Below, one piece after another: positions 12,101 through 23,159 of a stretch of DNA of 64,000 bases; the stretch's first letter is position 1; the number at the start of each line of letters is the position of its first letter. Origin of the DNA: Nematostella vectensis (lineage: Eukaryota > Cnidaria > Anthozoa > Actiniaria > Edwardsiidae); the NCBI RefSeq assembly GCF_932526225.1, contig NC_064037.1:18531471-18595470 (forward strand). The letters run 5' to 3'. The notes under the pieces are model-generated. The model searched no databases and was not told the DNA's origin. It saw only the letters and a program-made list of their open reading frames with translations. A program made the position numbers and the translations under genes.

Positions 12101-15100
12101 AGGTGGGAATGCCGATCGCTTGATATTCTACAAAACCCGAAAAGAAGGCATTTATAGTAGAGCATGTTGTCGCTGACTCATGTATTCGAACACAAACGAC
12201 TACTACTAACAGTTTTCACACATTCGAAAATCTTCGAAGAATATCAAGCGATCAGCATTCCTTCCTCAAACTAATTCTCCCGTGTCTAATACAAGTTTTT
12301 GTCAAATAAATGGCTTCCCAGTGTTCAAAAGGATTGGCTAGCAGTTTTCACACAATCGAAAATCTTCGAATAATATCAAGCGATCGGCATTCCCTCCTCA
12401 AACTAATTCTCCCGTGTTTAGTACAAGTCTTTGCTTTGTCAAATAATGGCTTCCCGCTGTTCAAAAGTCTTCGCTAGCAGTCTCACACTTTCGAAAATCT
12501 TCGAAGAATATCAAGCGATCGGCATTCCTTTCTCAAACTAATTCTCATGTGTTTATTACATGTCTTTGTCAAATAAATGGCTTCCCGCTGTTATTAAGTC
12601 TTCGCTAGCAGTTTTCACACATTTCGAAAATCTTCGAATAATATCAAGCGATCGATCGGCGTTCCTTCCTCAAACTAATTATCCTGTGTTTATTGCATGT
12701 CTTTGTCAAACAATGGCTTCCCGCTGTTATTAAGTCTACGCTAGCAGTTTTCACACATTTCGAAAATCTTCGAAGAAAATCAAGCGATCGGCATTCCCTC
12801 CTCAAACTAATTCTCCCGTGTTTAGTACAAGTCTTTGCTTTGTCAAATAAATGGCTTCCCGCTTTTTAAAGTATTCGCTAGCAGTTAACACACATTCGAC
12901 AATCTTCGAAGAATATCAAGAGATCGGCATTCCCTCCTCAAACTAATTCTCATGTGTTTATTACATGTCTTTGTCAAATAAATGGCTTCCCGCTGTTATT
13001 AAGTCTTCGCTAGCAGTTTTCACACATTTCGAAAATCTTCGAATAATATCAAGCGATCGATCGGTGTTTCTTCCTCAAACTAATTCTCCTGTGTTTATTG
13101 TATGTCTTTGTCAAATAATGGCTTCCCGCTGTTATTAAGTCTACGCTAGCAGTTTTCTGACACATTTCGAAAATCTTCGAAGAAAATCAAGCGATCGGCA
13201 TTCCCTCCTCAAACTAATTCTCCCGTGTTTAGTACAAGTCTTTGCTTTGTCAAATAAATGGCTTCCCGCTTTTCAAAGTATTCGCTAGCAGTTAACACAC
13301 ATTCGACAATCTTCGAAGAATATCAACCGATCGGCATTCCCTCCTCAAACTAATTCTCCCGTGTTTAGTACAAGTCTTTGCTTTGACAAATAAATGGCTT
13401 CCCGCTGTTTAAAAGTATTCGCTAGCAGTTAACACACATTCGAAAATCTTCAAGGAATATCAAGCGATCGGCATTCATTCCCCAAACTTATATTCTGTCT
13501 AATACAAGTCTTTGTCAAATAAATGGCTTTTCGCTGTTCCAGCTGTTATTAAGCCCTGGATCACACGTTACCGTTCGTCAAACCGTTTATTTTGCATCTG
13601 TTCGCGAACAGCGTGTTCGCGAACAGTCTATATGTTCGCGAATTTCGCGAACGTTGTTCGCGAACAGTGTCCCTATGTTCGTGAGCGGTACTGTACATCA
13701 AAGGGTGTTGTTTCAATGGGTGATACCTCCAGTAGGTGTTGTTTCAATGGGTGATACCTCAGAGGGTGTTGTTTTAATGGGTGATACCTCAGAGGGTGTT
13801 GTTTTAATGGGTGATACCTCAGTGTGTGTCCTCTCAACGGGTGATACGTCAGTGTGTGCCGTTTCAATAGGTGATACCTCCGGTGGGTCTTGTTTCAATG
13901 GGTGATACGTCAGTGCGTGTTGTTTTAATGGGTGATACCTCAGAGTGCGTTGTCTTAATGGGTGATACCTCAGAGGGTGTTGTTTCAATGGGTGATACCT
14001 CAGAGGGTGTTGTTTCAATGGGTGATACCTCAGAGGGTGTTGTTTTAATGGGTGATACCTCAGAGTGTGTTGTTTCAATAGGTGATACCTCAGAGGGTGT
14101 TGTTTCAATAGGTGATACCTCAGAGTGCGTTGTTTCAATGGGTGATACCACAGAGTGCGTTGTTTCAATGGGTGATACCTCAGAGGATGTTGTTTCAATA
14201 GGTGATACCTCCAGTGGGTGTTGTTTTAATGGGTGATACCTCAGAGTGTGTTGTTTCAATAGGTGATACCTCAGAGGGTGTTGTTTCAAAGGGTGATACC
14301 TCAGAGGGTGTTGTTTTAATGGGTGATACCTCAGAGTGTGTTGTTTCAATAGGTGATACCTCAGAGTGTGTTGTTTCAATGGGTGATACCTCAGAGGGTG
14401 TTGTTTCAATAGGTGATACCTCAGAGGGTGTTGTTTCAATGGGTGATACCACAGAGTGCGTTGTTTCAATGGGTGATACCTCAGAGGGTGTTGTTTTAAT
14501 GGGTGATACCTCAGAGTGTGTTGTTTCAATAGGTGATACCTCAGAGGGTGTTGTTTCAATAGGTGATACCTCAGAGTGCGTTGTTTCAATGGGTGATACC
14601 ACAGAGTGCGTTGTTTCAATGGGTGATACCTCAGAGGGTGTTGTTTCAATAGGTGATACCTCCAGTGGGTGTTGTTTTAATGGGTGATACCTCAGAGGGT
14701 GTTGTTTTAATGGGTGATACCTCAGAGTGTGTTGTTTCAATAGGTGATACCTCAGAGGGTGTTGTTTCAATAGGTGATACCTCAGAGTGCGTTGTTTCAA
14801 TGGGTGATACCACAGAGTGCGTTGTTTCAATGGGTGATACCTCAGAGGGTGTTGTTTCAATAGGTGATACCTCCAGTGGGTGTTGTTTTAATGGGTGACA
14901 CCTCAGAGTGTGTTGTTTCAATAGGTGATACCTCAGAGGGTGTTGTTTCAAAGGGTGATACCTCAGAGGGTGTTGTTTTAATGGGTGATACCTCAGAGTG
15001 TGTTGTTTCAATAGGTGATACCTCAGAGTGTGTTGTTTCAATGGGTGATACCTCAGAGGGTGTTGTTGCAATAGGTGATACCTCAGAGGGTGTTGTTTCA

Positions 15101-18100
15101 ATGGGTGATACCACAGAGTGCGTTGTTTCAATGGGTGATACCTCAGAGGGTGTTGTTTTAATGGGTGATACCTCAGAGTGTGTTGTTTCAATAGGTGATA
15201 CCTCAGAGGGTGTTGTTTCAATAGGTGATACCTCAGAGTGCGTTGTTTCAATGGGTGATACCACAGAGTGCGTTGTTTCAATGGGTGATACCTCAGAGGG
15301 TGTTGTTTCAATAGGTGATACCTCCAGTGGGTGTTGTTTTAATGGGTGATACCTCAGAGTGTGTTGTTTCAATAGGTGATACCTCAGAGGGTGTTGTTTC
15401 AAAGGGTGATACCTCAGAGGGTGTTGTTTTAATGGGTGATACCTCAGAGTGTGTTGTTTCAATAGGTGATACCTCAGAGTGTGTTGTTTCAATGGGTGAT
15501 ACCTCAGTGTGTGTTGTTTCAATAGGTGATACCTCAGAATGCGTTGTTTTAATGGGTGATACCTCAGAGGGTGTTGTTTTAATGGGTGATACCTCAGAGT
15601 GTGTTGTTTCAATAGGTGATACCTCAGAGGGTGTTGTTTCAATAGGTGATACCTCAGTGTGTTGTTTCAATGGGTGATACCTCAGAGTACGTTGTTTTAA
15701 TGAGTGATACCTCAGAGGGTGTTGTTTCAATGGGTGATACCTCAGAGGGTGTTGTTTCAATGGGTGATACCTCAGAGGGTGTTGTTTCAATGGGTGATAC
15801 CTCCAGTGGGTGTTGTTTTAATGGGTGATACCTCAGAGTGCGTTGTTTTAGTGGGTGATACCTCAGAGGGTGTTGTTTCAATGGGTGATACCTCCAGTGG
15901 GTGTTGTTTTAATGGGTGATACCTCAGAGTGTGTTGTTTCAATAGGTGATACCTCAGAGGGTGTTGTTTCAATAGGTGATACCTCAGAGGGTGTTGTTTC
16001 AATAGGTGATACCTCAGAGGGTGTTGTTTCAATAGGTGATACCTCAGAGGGTGTTGTTTTAATGGGTGATACCTCAGAGGGTGTTGTTTCAATGGGTGAT
16101 ACCTCAGAGGGTGTTATTATAATGGGTGATACCTCAGTGTGTGTTGTTTTAATGGGTGATACCTCAGAGGGTGTTGTTTTAATGGGTGATACCTCAGAGG
16201 GTGTTGTTTTAATGGGTGATACCTCAGAGTGTGTTGTTTCAATGGGTGATACCTCAGAGTACGTTGTTTTAATGAGTGATACCTCAGAGGGTGTTGTTTC
16301 AATGGGTGATACCTCAGAGGGTGTTGTTTTAATGGGTGATACCTCAGAGGGTGTTGTTTCAATGGGTGATACCTCAGAGGGCGTTGTTTTAATGGGTGAT
16401 ACCTCAGAGGGTGTTGTTTCAATGGGTGATACCTCAGAGGGTGTTGCTTCTGTGGCTGTTGATTCACTTGCCGATTCACTTTCTTCAGCTGTAAGAAAAG
16501 GGTAATTGGCATTTGAAATAAATCACCAACAACAAATATGAAACTTAACCTGTATTGTATCTGTAATACTCAATTGGTTTCCTTTGCTTGACATCAACAT
16601 ACCTGTACCTTATAACTACTGCATGTATCATTCATACATATACAAACTGCAAACACTCTTCAGCGAACCACCCAGGAAAGTTTCAAACTGCCAGCTAGCT
16701 AGCTCTATTTACAAATATTGGTCATTTCAGTTCAAGGAAAAAGTGGGTTTCTACCTGACAATAACATGCAATAAATTCAGTCTGGTTGCAAAAAACAAAT
16801 TATAAATATACTTAATGCTTTTGTTTTACCTTTTTTTCTTACAACCTCTTGTTGGTTTTCCTCAACATCCATTGCTACATTAGCTGGAGTATCTTCTGCA
16901 TTCATCACAAGAGTAACCTCTGGTTTGGTAAGATGTTTTGGAAGAGCGCCAGCCTTTTCTAGGTAGCTCAGGATCTTCTCAACACATTTCCTGGAACTTT
17001 TGGCTCTCTTCGCAACCTCTTCCTTAACCTGTCCCGAGCTGACCTGGGACAGGGTCTCTAGGTAGGACTGGGCTGTCTCATTTTGGTCACTCAACTCTTC
17101 CGGCACACAGCCTTCATATCTTTGCAGAAGAGTTGTTACATCCTCATCAAGCTGAAATATGTTACGAATATTGCTCTATGAAAGGCAGTGCATTTTAGAT
17201 GCATACAAATGATGAATCAACTGATTTACTGTGTGTTTGCTTATGTAACTGATAAGTGACTAAAATTAAGTTTTATGATATTGTATTGTTTGAAAATTCA
17301 AATTCAAAGAAACAACCCAAAAAACCCAAAGACGCCAATTAGCAAGTAAAGTGCTAAAACAACTAGAAAGAAAAAGCTCTGCTAGCGTTTTACTTTTTGT
17401 TCGTAACTGTAACAACTTGAATTGAACTGGACCACAGAAGATTACTAGTTGGTATATGCATACACATGCTCAACCCACATGGAAGATTTTTCTGACAAAC
17501 CTACTGTATCTCACAGAAAGCCTGTCTTGCGGAACGCTTGCACCCCTTCCCGGTAATACTCGCACCCATTTCCTGGGTTAACTAAGCTCTAAGGTAAGTT
17601 TTCACGTGAGTAGTCACATATAACTGTGGTATATACTTTAACTGTGGTATATAACTTTGGTATATAATTATAGCATAACTATGGTATAACTATAGCATAC
17701 CTACAGTATGGTGTATAACTATGGTATAACAATGTTATAACTATGGCATAACTATGGTAACTATGAAATACCCATGCGCGTAGCCTTGGTTTAACTATGG
17801 TGTAACTGTGGTGTAACTATGAAATACCCATGGCGTAGCCATGGTTTAACTATGGTGTAACTGTGGTGTAACTATGATATAGCTAAGGTATAACCATGGT
17901 ATGTAACTATTATGGAAACAATGACTGTATTTGTGTTCTGTTTGTATGTTAACTGTTAACTGTTTGTATGTTAACTGCCAATTAAATGACCTGTGTTTAC
18001 ATGTTTTAAAACAGTATTGAGTCCTTGGCAAAGGCATGTTGTTTTTTTACCTTTTGTTTTATTTTTGCTAGTCTATGTAAATCGTTCAAAAGTTTGTAGT

Positions 18101-21100
18101 TCATCAAAATCAAGTTAGTTTTCAATCACACACAGCATAGCTATGGTACAGTACACCATATTTACTTATTATTACAATATCAATTTTTTCAACACTCAGA
18201 CGGGGCGCTTATTCGGGGAGGGCACTGATTCGAGGGAGGTGCTTATTTAGAAGGGCAAATTTCGCACAAAAGGCTGAAAAATGCTTTGATGCTATTATTT
18301 GAGGGAGGCGCTTATTCAAATAAATACGGTAACTATGGAATAACTTTGGTAAAATTATGGCATAACTGGTATAACTATGGTATAATCATTGCATACATGT
18401 AACTATAGTACATAACTACTATGGTATAGCTAATGGTATGACCGTGGTATACAAAAATGATATAACTATGGCATAACTACAGTCAGACTGAAAGTGTTTT
18501 AATATTTCCCAGCGTGGATTTGGCGTGGGTTCTGCATGCGATCCACACACTTTTACTATGTGGAAAACCAGTGAGGGGAGCCCACTCACTGCGTGAATTT
18601 TATTTTGTAATGGAGTTTATTGTGTGGATAGTAATTAAAGTGTACAGTGGTGTGACCGTAATGCAGAATAATGAAACTCAACACAATGCTCGATTACTTA
18701 GATAAGTAACAGCTTGCTAACAACAAAATCGAGATTTTGTAGATATTTAAGGAAAAGAAGAGTGTAATCCGTGTTCGAACTAAACAACAACACTTTGCCG
18801 AGAAGTCAAGTGCTTGCATGATCAAAACATCGCCAAACCTAGTAGATGATTCTTAGCTAACAATAAACTTACTTATTCGACTGACTTCTGATAACATGCC
18901 CAGGCAAACAACATGGCGCTTCGTTGAGCGCTTGAACTGGCGCAAATGATGTTTGTAAACATTGCCAAAACCAGAAGAAACATGAACTTCGAAAACACTT
19001 GGTCAGAGGAATGTATTACCATGTATTGTATTGTTTTGATATCATCATCATCTGGCTAAAAAGGTGCATTCAATCTTTTAATGAGCAAAACTTGTGTACA
19101 GAGGTGCGTGGGAAAACTGAGTGGACTGAGTGGAATCCACACAAAATCCACCCAGAATCCATTCGCGGAATGTTAAAAAACATTCAGTCTGTACTCTATG
19201 ACATAACTATGGTGTACAACTATGGTATAACAATGGTATAACTACGGAATAACTATGGTATATAACTAATGGTATAACTATGGTATATATGGTGGAAGTA
19301 TTTAGTCTTTTATTTAAGTATTTAGTATTTTATCTGGCGTCTGGGATATCAGCAGATCATGTCCAAGGATGAGAAATGGTGCGAAAAATAAACTGTTGGC
19401 CGAGAAGCAAAGCTTTGAGGACCATTTCTCATCTGCAGACATTACCGGCCAATATCACTGTGAGCCAAAGAAGGGGTTTATTTATTTGATATCCCAGTGA
19501 CTACACTGAAAATGCAAAAATATTGTATAAATATCTTCTGCGTGCTGATGTGCACAGGACTGATGCCACGAGCACACGCTGTCATTTTTGCCATTTGCGG
19601 AGGTTTAAAATCTATGCAAAAATTTTTTCATTAGAACAAAAACTAAGAGCTGAAAACTTGCATTTCAACTGATGGATTCACAGCTAGAAAATTTTCTTAT
19701 TGTTCTGCTGAGAGCTGGAATAGAAATTGGAGGTGAGAAATTGAGGCAATAGTTTTCAATTTTGAAAAGTCTTCTGTGCGTACGCTGACGTGCACGGGAA
19801 TGATGCCATGAGCGCAGGATGTGGTGAAGTTTTTTGTTATTTCTTTTTCTTTCACGTTTCAGGATAAGTTCTTTAAAATTATATTGAAAATTATTCTACA
19901 AAAGAAACCAAACATTCTTTCTGCGCCTTCATAGCGTTTTGAAAACCTTGGTGTTTTGACTGCACAAAAATGTTATCAGGACAGATATCACTTTGGCTGG
20001 ATGTTATCGCCTGATATTCTGTGAAAATGTGCACGTGACTTGTATTGACCAATGAGTGTGGGTGAAAATACATCACTGGGATATAAAACTAGATATGTGC
20101 TTGCTTCCTACCTGAATCCAGTGCCTGTTGATAACAGAAAGGATCTCTAGGTCTGAAGTCCGCTGTTCCTTTGCAGAGTTCAACTTCTCATGAAGTCTTT
20201 CCTCCTCTGCCTTCATCTCTTCAAGCCTTTCACATAACTTCTTGTTTTGAAACTTGAGAACTTTCATGTTCATCTCATCCTGGTAAAAATAATGATATTC
20301 TTTGAACATTAGGGATGCCTATGTACAGTACTACTAAGGCCTGGTTCATATGGCTATGTACAGTACTACTAAGGCCTGGTTCATATGCCTATGTACAGTA
20401 CTACTAAGGCCCGGTTCATATGGCTATGTACAGTACTACTAAGGCCCGGTTCATATGGCTATGTACAGTACTACTAAGGCCTGGTTCATATGGCTATGTA
20501 CAGTACTACTAAGGCCTGGTTCATATGGCTATGTACAGTACTACTAAGGCCCGGTTCATATGGCTATGTACAGTACTACTAAGGCCTGGTTCATATGGCT
20601 ATGTACAGTACTACTAAGGCGCTTCATATGGCTATGTACAGTACTACTAAGGCCCGGTTCATATGGCTATGTACAGTACTACTAAGGCCTGGTTCATATG
20701 GCTATGTACAGTACTACTAAGGCCCGGTTCATATGGCTATGTACAGTACTACTAAGGCGCTTCATATGGCTATGTACAGTACCACTAAGGCCTGGTTCAT
20801 ATGGCTATGTACAGTACTACTAAGGCCTGGTTCATATGGCTATGTACAGTACCACTAAGGCCTGGTTCATATGGCTATGTACAGTACTACTAAGGCCTGA
20901 TTCATATGGCTATGTACAGAACCACTAAGGCCCGGTTCATATGGCTATGTACAGTACTACTAAGGCCTGGTTCATATGGCTATGTACAGTACTACTAAGG
21001 CCCGGTTCATATGGCTATGTACAGTACCACTAAGGCCTGGTTCATATGGCTATGTACAGTACCACTAAGGCCTGGTTCATATGGCTATGTACAGTACCAC

Positions 21101-22528
21101 TAAGGCCCGGTTCATATGGCTATGTACAGTACTACTAAGGCCTGGTTCATATGGCTATGTACAGTACCACTAAGGCCTGGTTCATATGGCTATGTACAGT
21201 ACTACTAAGGCCTGGTTCATATGCCTATGTACAGTACTACTAAGGCCTGGTTCATACATCACACTCCTGCCGCGCCAAATTTAATTGTGGATTGGGCTCC
21301 TGAATAGTTCCATATCTGAATTAATTAAGCTCAGCACAGCAGAATTAAGCTTAGCACGGAAGAATCACGTTCGGCACATCATTAAGCATAGCTGCACACA
21401 CTTTTACTACTTGCAACCTATTGAGCTTGACACAGTTAGTGGGACATCTAAATTAAAGTTGAACCCAATGTATTAAGTTAATGTTGGTGCAAAAAGACAA
21501 TTAGATTAAGCAAGGCAGGAGCGAAATGTATAAAGCCTAAGTATGACAGACAACCAAATATACAATTTTTCTGTCTTTCTACAACAGCATCACATATATA
21601 ATAGAATATTTAAATAACGCTAGCATGATTCCCCTTCTCGATTGCCTACCCATATGAACAGGGGACAACATGTTTTATTGGAATCTCTATAAGGTCTATA
21701 TAACAATAGCACAGGCAAGCTTACCTCGGTTGAACAAGGCCCTGTGATAACAATAGCACAGGCAAGCTTACCTCGGTTGAACAAGGCCCTGTGATAACAA
21801 TAGCACAGGCAAGCTTACCTCGGTTGAACAAGGCCCTGTGATAACAATAGCACAGGCAAGCTTACCTCGGTTGAACAAGGCCCTGTGATAACAATAGCAC
21901 AGGCAAGCTTACCTCGGTTGAACAAGGCCCTGTGATAACAATAGCACAGGCAAGCTTACCTCGGTTGAACAAGGCCCTGTGATAACAATAGCACAGGCAA
22001 GCTTACCTCGGTTGAACAAGGCCCTGTGATAACAATAGCACAGGCAAGCTTACCTCGGTTGAACAAGGCCCTGTGATAACAATAGCACAGGCAAGCTTAC
22101 CTCGGTTGAACAAGGCCCTGTGATAACAATAGCACAGGCAAGCTTACCTCGGTTGAACAAGGCCTTGTGATAACAATAGCACAGGCAAGCTTACCTCGGT
22201 TGAACAAGGCCCTGTGATAACAATAGCACAGGCAAGCTTACCTCAGTTGAAGAAGGCCTTGTGATAACAATAGCACAAGCAAGCTTACCTCGGTTGAACA
22301 AGGCCTTGTGATAACAATAGCACAAGCAAGCTTACCTCGGTTGAACAAGGCCCTGTGATAACAATAGCACAGGCAAGCTTACCTCGGTTGAACAAGGCCC
22401 TGTGATAACGATAGCACAGGCAAGCTTACCTCGGTTGAACAAGGCCCTATGCTAACGGTGGGAATCATCTTCGTCATAAACTTTTTCGGCGGCACCGATG
22501 AAGACGGTTCTGGCTGTGACCGCTTCAT
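75..22528 (-). CDS. RNF20: BRE1/RNF20-like E3 ubiquitin ligase, N-terminal part (partial)
   Basis: BRE1/RNF20 is the nuclear E3 that monoubiquitinates histone H2B; its RING lies at the C-terminus, beyond the left edge. Six coding exons can be placed on the minus strand: 22528-22430, 20279-20112, 17151-16830, 16488-16433, 4473-4327 and 278-75. All have AG acceptors and GT donors and the phases agree (0,0,1,0,0,0), giving 332 residues. Exon 1 starts MKRSQPEPSS and holds a basic PPKK stretch. Exons 1-2 join as STE|DEMNMKVLKF, then a coiled coil leads to INRHWIQ|LDED, the BRE1-type N-R-[YH]-W signature. Exon 3 has SYLETLSQVSSG and an RAKSSRK helix as in RNF20. Exons 5-6 are coiled coil (LADNQRLREMM, LEFSEIRDKY), matching the RNF20 order. 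Human RNF20 has about 975 residues, so about a third is here. Introns 1, 4, 5 and 6 begin with minisatellites seeded on the donor site. The last donor, at 74, is provisional because a 48 bp repeat makes alternative ends possible. Confidence 0.88.
289..860. other. BRE1 intron 5, non-repeat part next to the exon 6 acceptor
   Basis: This is AT-rich unique-looking sequence between the exon 6 acceptor (279-280) and the start of the intron 5 minisatellite. Short ORFs here show no recognisable protein. Nothing else is seen. Confidence 0.6.
861..4337. repeat. 27-29 bp minisatellite filling BRE1 intron 5, seeded on the exon 5 donor
   Basis: Roughly 120 copies of a 27-29 bp unit. On the minus strand the unit reads gtatgcatgtaagactct, then ttccttagAG, and restarts at gtatgc. 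Exon 5 ends CTCCTTAGAG|gtatgc, so the unit carries the last 8-9 exon bases plus the donor and the first ~20 bases of intron. Each unit also has a short pyrimidine run ending in TTAG, like a minimal 3' splice site. Two unit lengths alternate (aaaagag and aagag types), and some copies have ataca for atgca. The ORFs that cross it (HTSKE, CIPLRK motifs) are repeat artefacts. Confidence 0.93.
4486..5802. repeat. 30 bp minisatellite, block 1 (BRE1 intron 4)
   Basis: About 44 copies of a 30 bp unit (plus strand gggtgatacctcagagggtg, then ttgtttcaat). On the minus strand each unit holds CAACACCCTCTGAG|gtatca, which copies the end and donor of BRE1 exon 4. Variants include tttaat for ttcaat, cgtcag for ctcaga, and the one-base-longer ctccagtggg type, which shifts the frame. 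The array is interrupted by two foldback transposons and continues in blocks 2 and 3. In different frames it reads as SPIETTPSEV or HPLKQHPLRY repeats. Confidence 0.93.
5803..8991. mobile_element. Foldback TIR element, copy 1 (TA target duplication, TTCGCGAA-rich ends)
   Basis: The ends are perfect inverted repeats CAGTACCGCTC...GAGCGGTACTG. They are flanked by TA on both sides (5801-5802 and 8992-8993). The empty site taatacatcaaa is present in the surrounding 30 bp array (for example near 4928), so the insertion and its TA duplication can be read directly. Inside each end are many TTCGCGAA palindromes with short spacers (5830-5955 and 8850-8965) and a CAAACCGTTT motif. The interior is two arrays of a ~110 bp unit (GCCGATCGCTTGATAT...CTGCTAGCGAAG) in opposite orientation: left arm about 6260-7360, right arm about 7450-8760, around a ~70 bp centre. 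No transposase ORF is seen; the long ORFs are repeat artefacts. TA duplication and CAGT ends suggest a non-autonomous Tc1/mariner-type element, with an architecture like Drosophila foldback elements. Confidence 0.85.
8994..10557. repeat. 30 bp minisatellite, block 2 (BRE1 intron 4)
   Basis: Continuation of the 30 bp array between the two foldback copies, about 52 units. Its left part repeats block 3's left part, and its right part repeats the end of block 1, as expected from the ~4.75 kb tandem duplication. Confidence 0.92.
10558..13693. mobile_element. Foldback TIR element, copy 2
   Basis: Near-identical to copy 1 with an offset of 4755 bp: same CAGTACCGCTC ends, same TA flanks, same inverted arms. 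I saw only scattered substitutions (for example near 12489, 12710 and 12865). It is 53 bp shorter because part of the right-end TTCGCGAA cluster is missing, a deletion between short direct repeats. It is a duplicate of copy 1 and its flanks rather than an independent insertion. Confidence 0.85.
13694..16440. repeat. 30 bp minisatellite, block 3, starting at the BRE1 exon 4 donor
   Basis: About 91 units of the 30 bp repeat. The right edge is the exon 4 donor: exon 4 ends CCCTCTGAG at 16433 and gtatcaccc starts the intron. Higher-order blocks of about 330-660 bp recur inside it (delimited by the ctccagtgggtg variant), so the array grew by multi-unit duplications. Exon 4 ends in phase 0 and exon 5 starts in phase 0, and the frame read straight through hits a stop near 15880, so the array is intron. 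Confidence 0.92.
17160..18150. repeat. BRE1 intron 2 with degenerate ctatggtataa repeats
   Basis: AT-rich intron sequence. From about 17620 to 17910, and again at 18330-18480 and 19200-19290, it is made of irregular copies of aactatggtataactatgg-like words of 10-20 bp. Two MITE-like insertions split the repeat tract. No coding potential is seen. Confidence 0.65.
18153..18332. mobile_element. Small MITE with GCGCTTATTC motif
   Basis: The ends are imperfect inverted repeats (accatatttactta / taaatacggta). The interior carries ggggcgcttattcgggg and gagggaggcgcttattcaa, a motif that recurs in degraded form near 46620-46980. It is about 180 bp, non-coding and inside BRE1 intron 2. Confidence 0.5.
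18484..19191. mobile_element. ~0.7 kb TIR element in BRE1 intron 2
   Basis: The left end is CAGACTGAAAGTGTTTTAA and the right end is the imperfect reverse complement (TTAAAAAACATTCAGTCTG). The inverted similarity continues inward through gtggattt/aaatccac words. It interrupts the ctatggtataa repeat tract on both sides. No transposase frame is seen, so it is probably a non-autonomous DNA transposon. Confidence 0.55.
19300..20100. other. BRE1 intron 2, unassigned sequence with internal inverted and direct repeats
   Basis: ctgggatatcag near 19344 is matched by tgatatcccag near 19490. A ~35 bp stretch with gctgatgtgcac...gatgccacgagc near 19550 recurs near 19785. It is probably old transposon sequence, but the ends cannot be fixed. 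Confidence 0.4.
20310..21256. repeat. 35 bp minisatellite in BRE1 intron 1
   Basis: About 27 copies of a 35 bp unit (ggttcatatggctatgtaca, then gtactactaaggcct). Variants differ at tact/tacc and cctgg/cccgg. It sits just inside the acceptor of exon 2 (exon starts at 20279). Unlike the other BRE1 arrays it has no copied exon sequence or donor. Confidence 0.92.
21257..21706. other. BRE1 intron 1, unique spacer between two minisatellites
   Basis: About 450 bp with agcacagcagaattaagctt-like partial repeats. No recognisable gene or element. Confidence 0.5.
21707..22446. repeat. 47 bp minisatellite copying the BRE1 exon 1 tail and donor
   Basis: About 15 copies of a 47 bp unit. On the minus strand each reads ...gttatcacag|GGCCTTGTTCAACCGAG|gtaagc. 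The 17 bases between the AG and the GT are the last 17 bases of coding exon 1, which ends at 22430, followed by the same gtaagcttgcctgtg. So each unit has an acceptor-like AG, an exon tail and a donor. Native exon 1 has catAGGGCC where the repeat has cacAGGGCC, which marks the duplication breakpoint. Divergence is low. Confidence 0.93.
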
Positions 22529-23159
22529 AGTGCATAAATCTCTATTCGCCGTAAGTACAGTCTTACTACAGCGACAGACAACGGAAAATCGGTCGCATTT
22601 CGACTCGAGTTATCTCTTTTGACACGATGGACGCCATTACAAAGCAGCCTCGCTCACATAAAAGCCGTAGAAGTATGGGCGCTAGGCCAGGTAGCGGGTA
22701 GCCTGTGGTGTATGTGTTCAAGATGGCGGACAAATCAAAGCTTTTAACAAAATGAATTTTATGCTTTGCTTACAAGAAATCCTTCATAAAAAAAGTGGTG
22801 GGAACTTGAGAACACTTAAGAAAACAATACGGCTGTATTCTAAAGGAATCAGGTGAATGATAATGTTATTCACTTGTGTAACAGGGAGTCATAGATAGCA
22901 ATTTTTTTCTTTCTTGAATACCTGCATATCAGTGATAGATAAGCGATTTAATAACAGCTGAGTACATCAAAGTTTTGCGTCAAGAGTTTTTTACCAGATG
23001 TTTTTGGTGTTTCCTTTTAGATGACTCATCCCCCAAACGCCCCATGCCAATATAATAGTGACCCCCCCTCCCTACACACACAGACCTGGGACATATCTAT
23101 TCATCCCACGTGTTTACTCTGACATAAACTAAAAACTCCGCTTTCTCTTGACCATTAGG
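22529..23159. promoter_or_regulatory. Bidirectional promoter region between BRE1 and serine racemase
   Basis: The two start codons are about 630 bp apart and head-to-head. The region contains AAGATGGCGG at 22720-22729, matching the YY1 consensus core found in many animal housekeeping promoters, and it is less AT-rich on the BRE1 side. An acceptor-like ccattag directly precedes the racemase ATG (23160), so that gene probably has an upstream 5' UTR exon here. Transcription start sites cannot be placed. Confidence 0.5.

Larger units (their letters stand above)
5390..14250. repeat. ~4.75 kb tandem segmental duplication in BRE1 intron 4
   Basis: Sequence from about 5390 to 9500 (array, foldback element, array) is repeated from about 10145 to 14200. 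The offset is 4755 bp on the left and 4702 bp after the 53 bp deletion in copy 2. The exact ends are blurred because both lie inside the 30 bp array. Confidence 0.8.
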
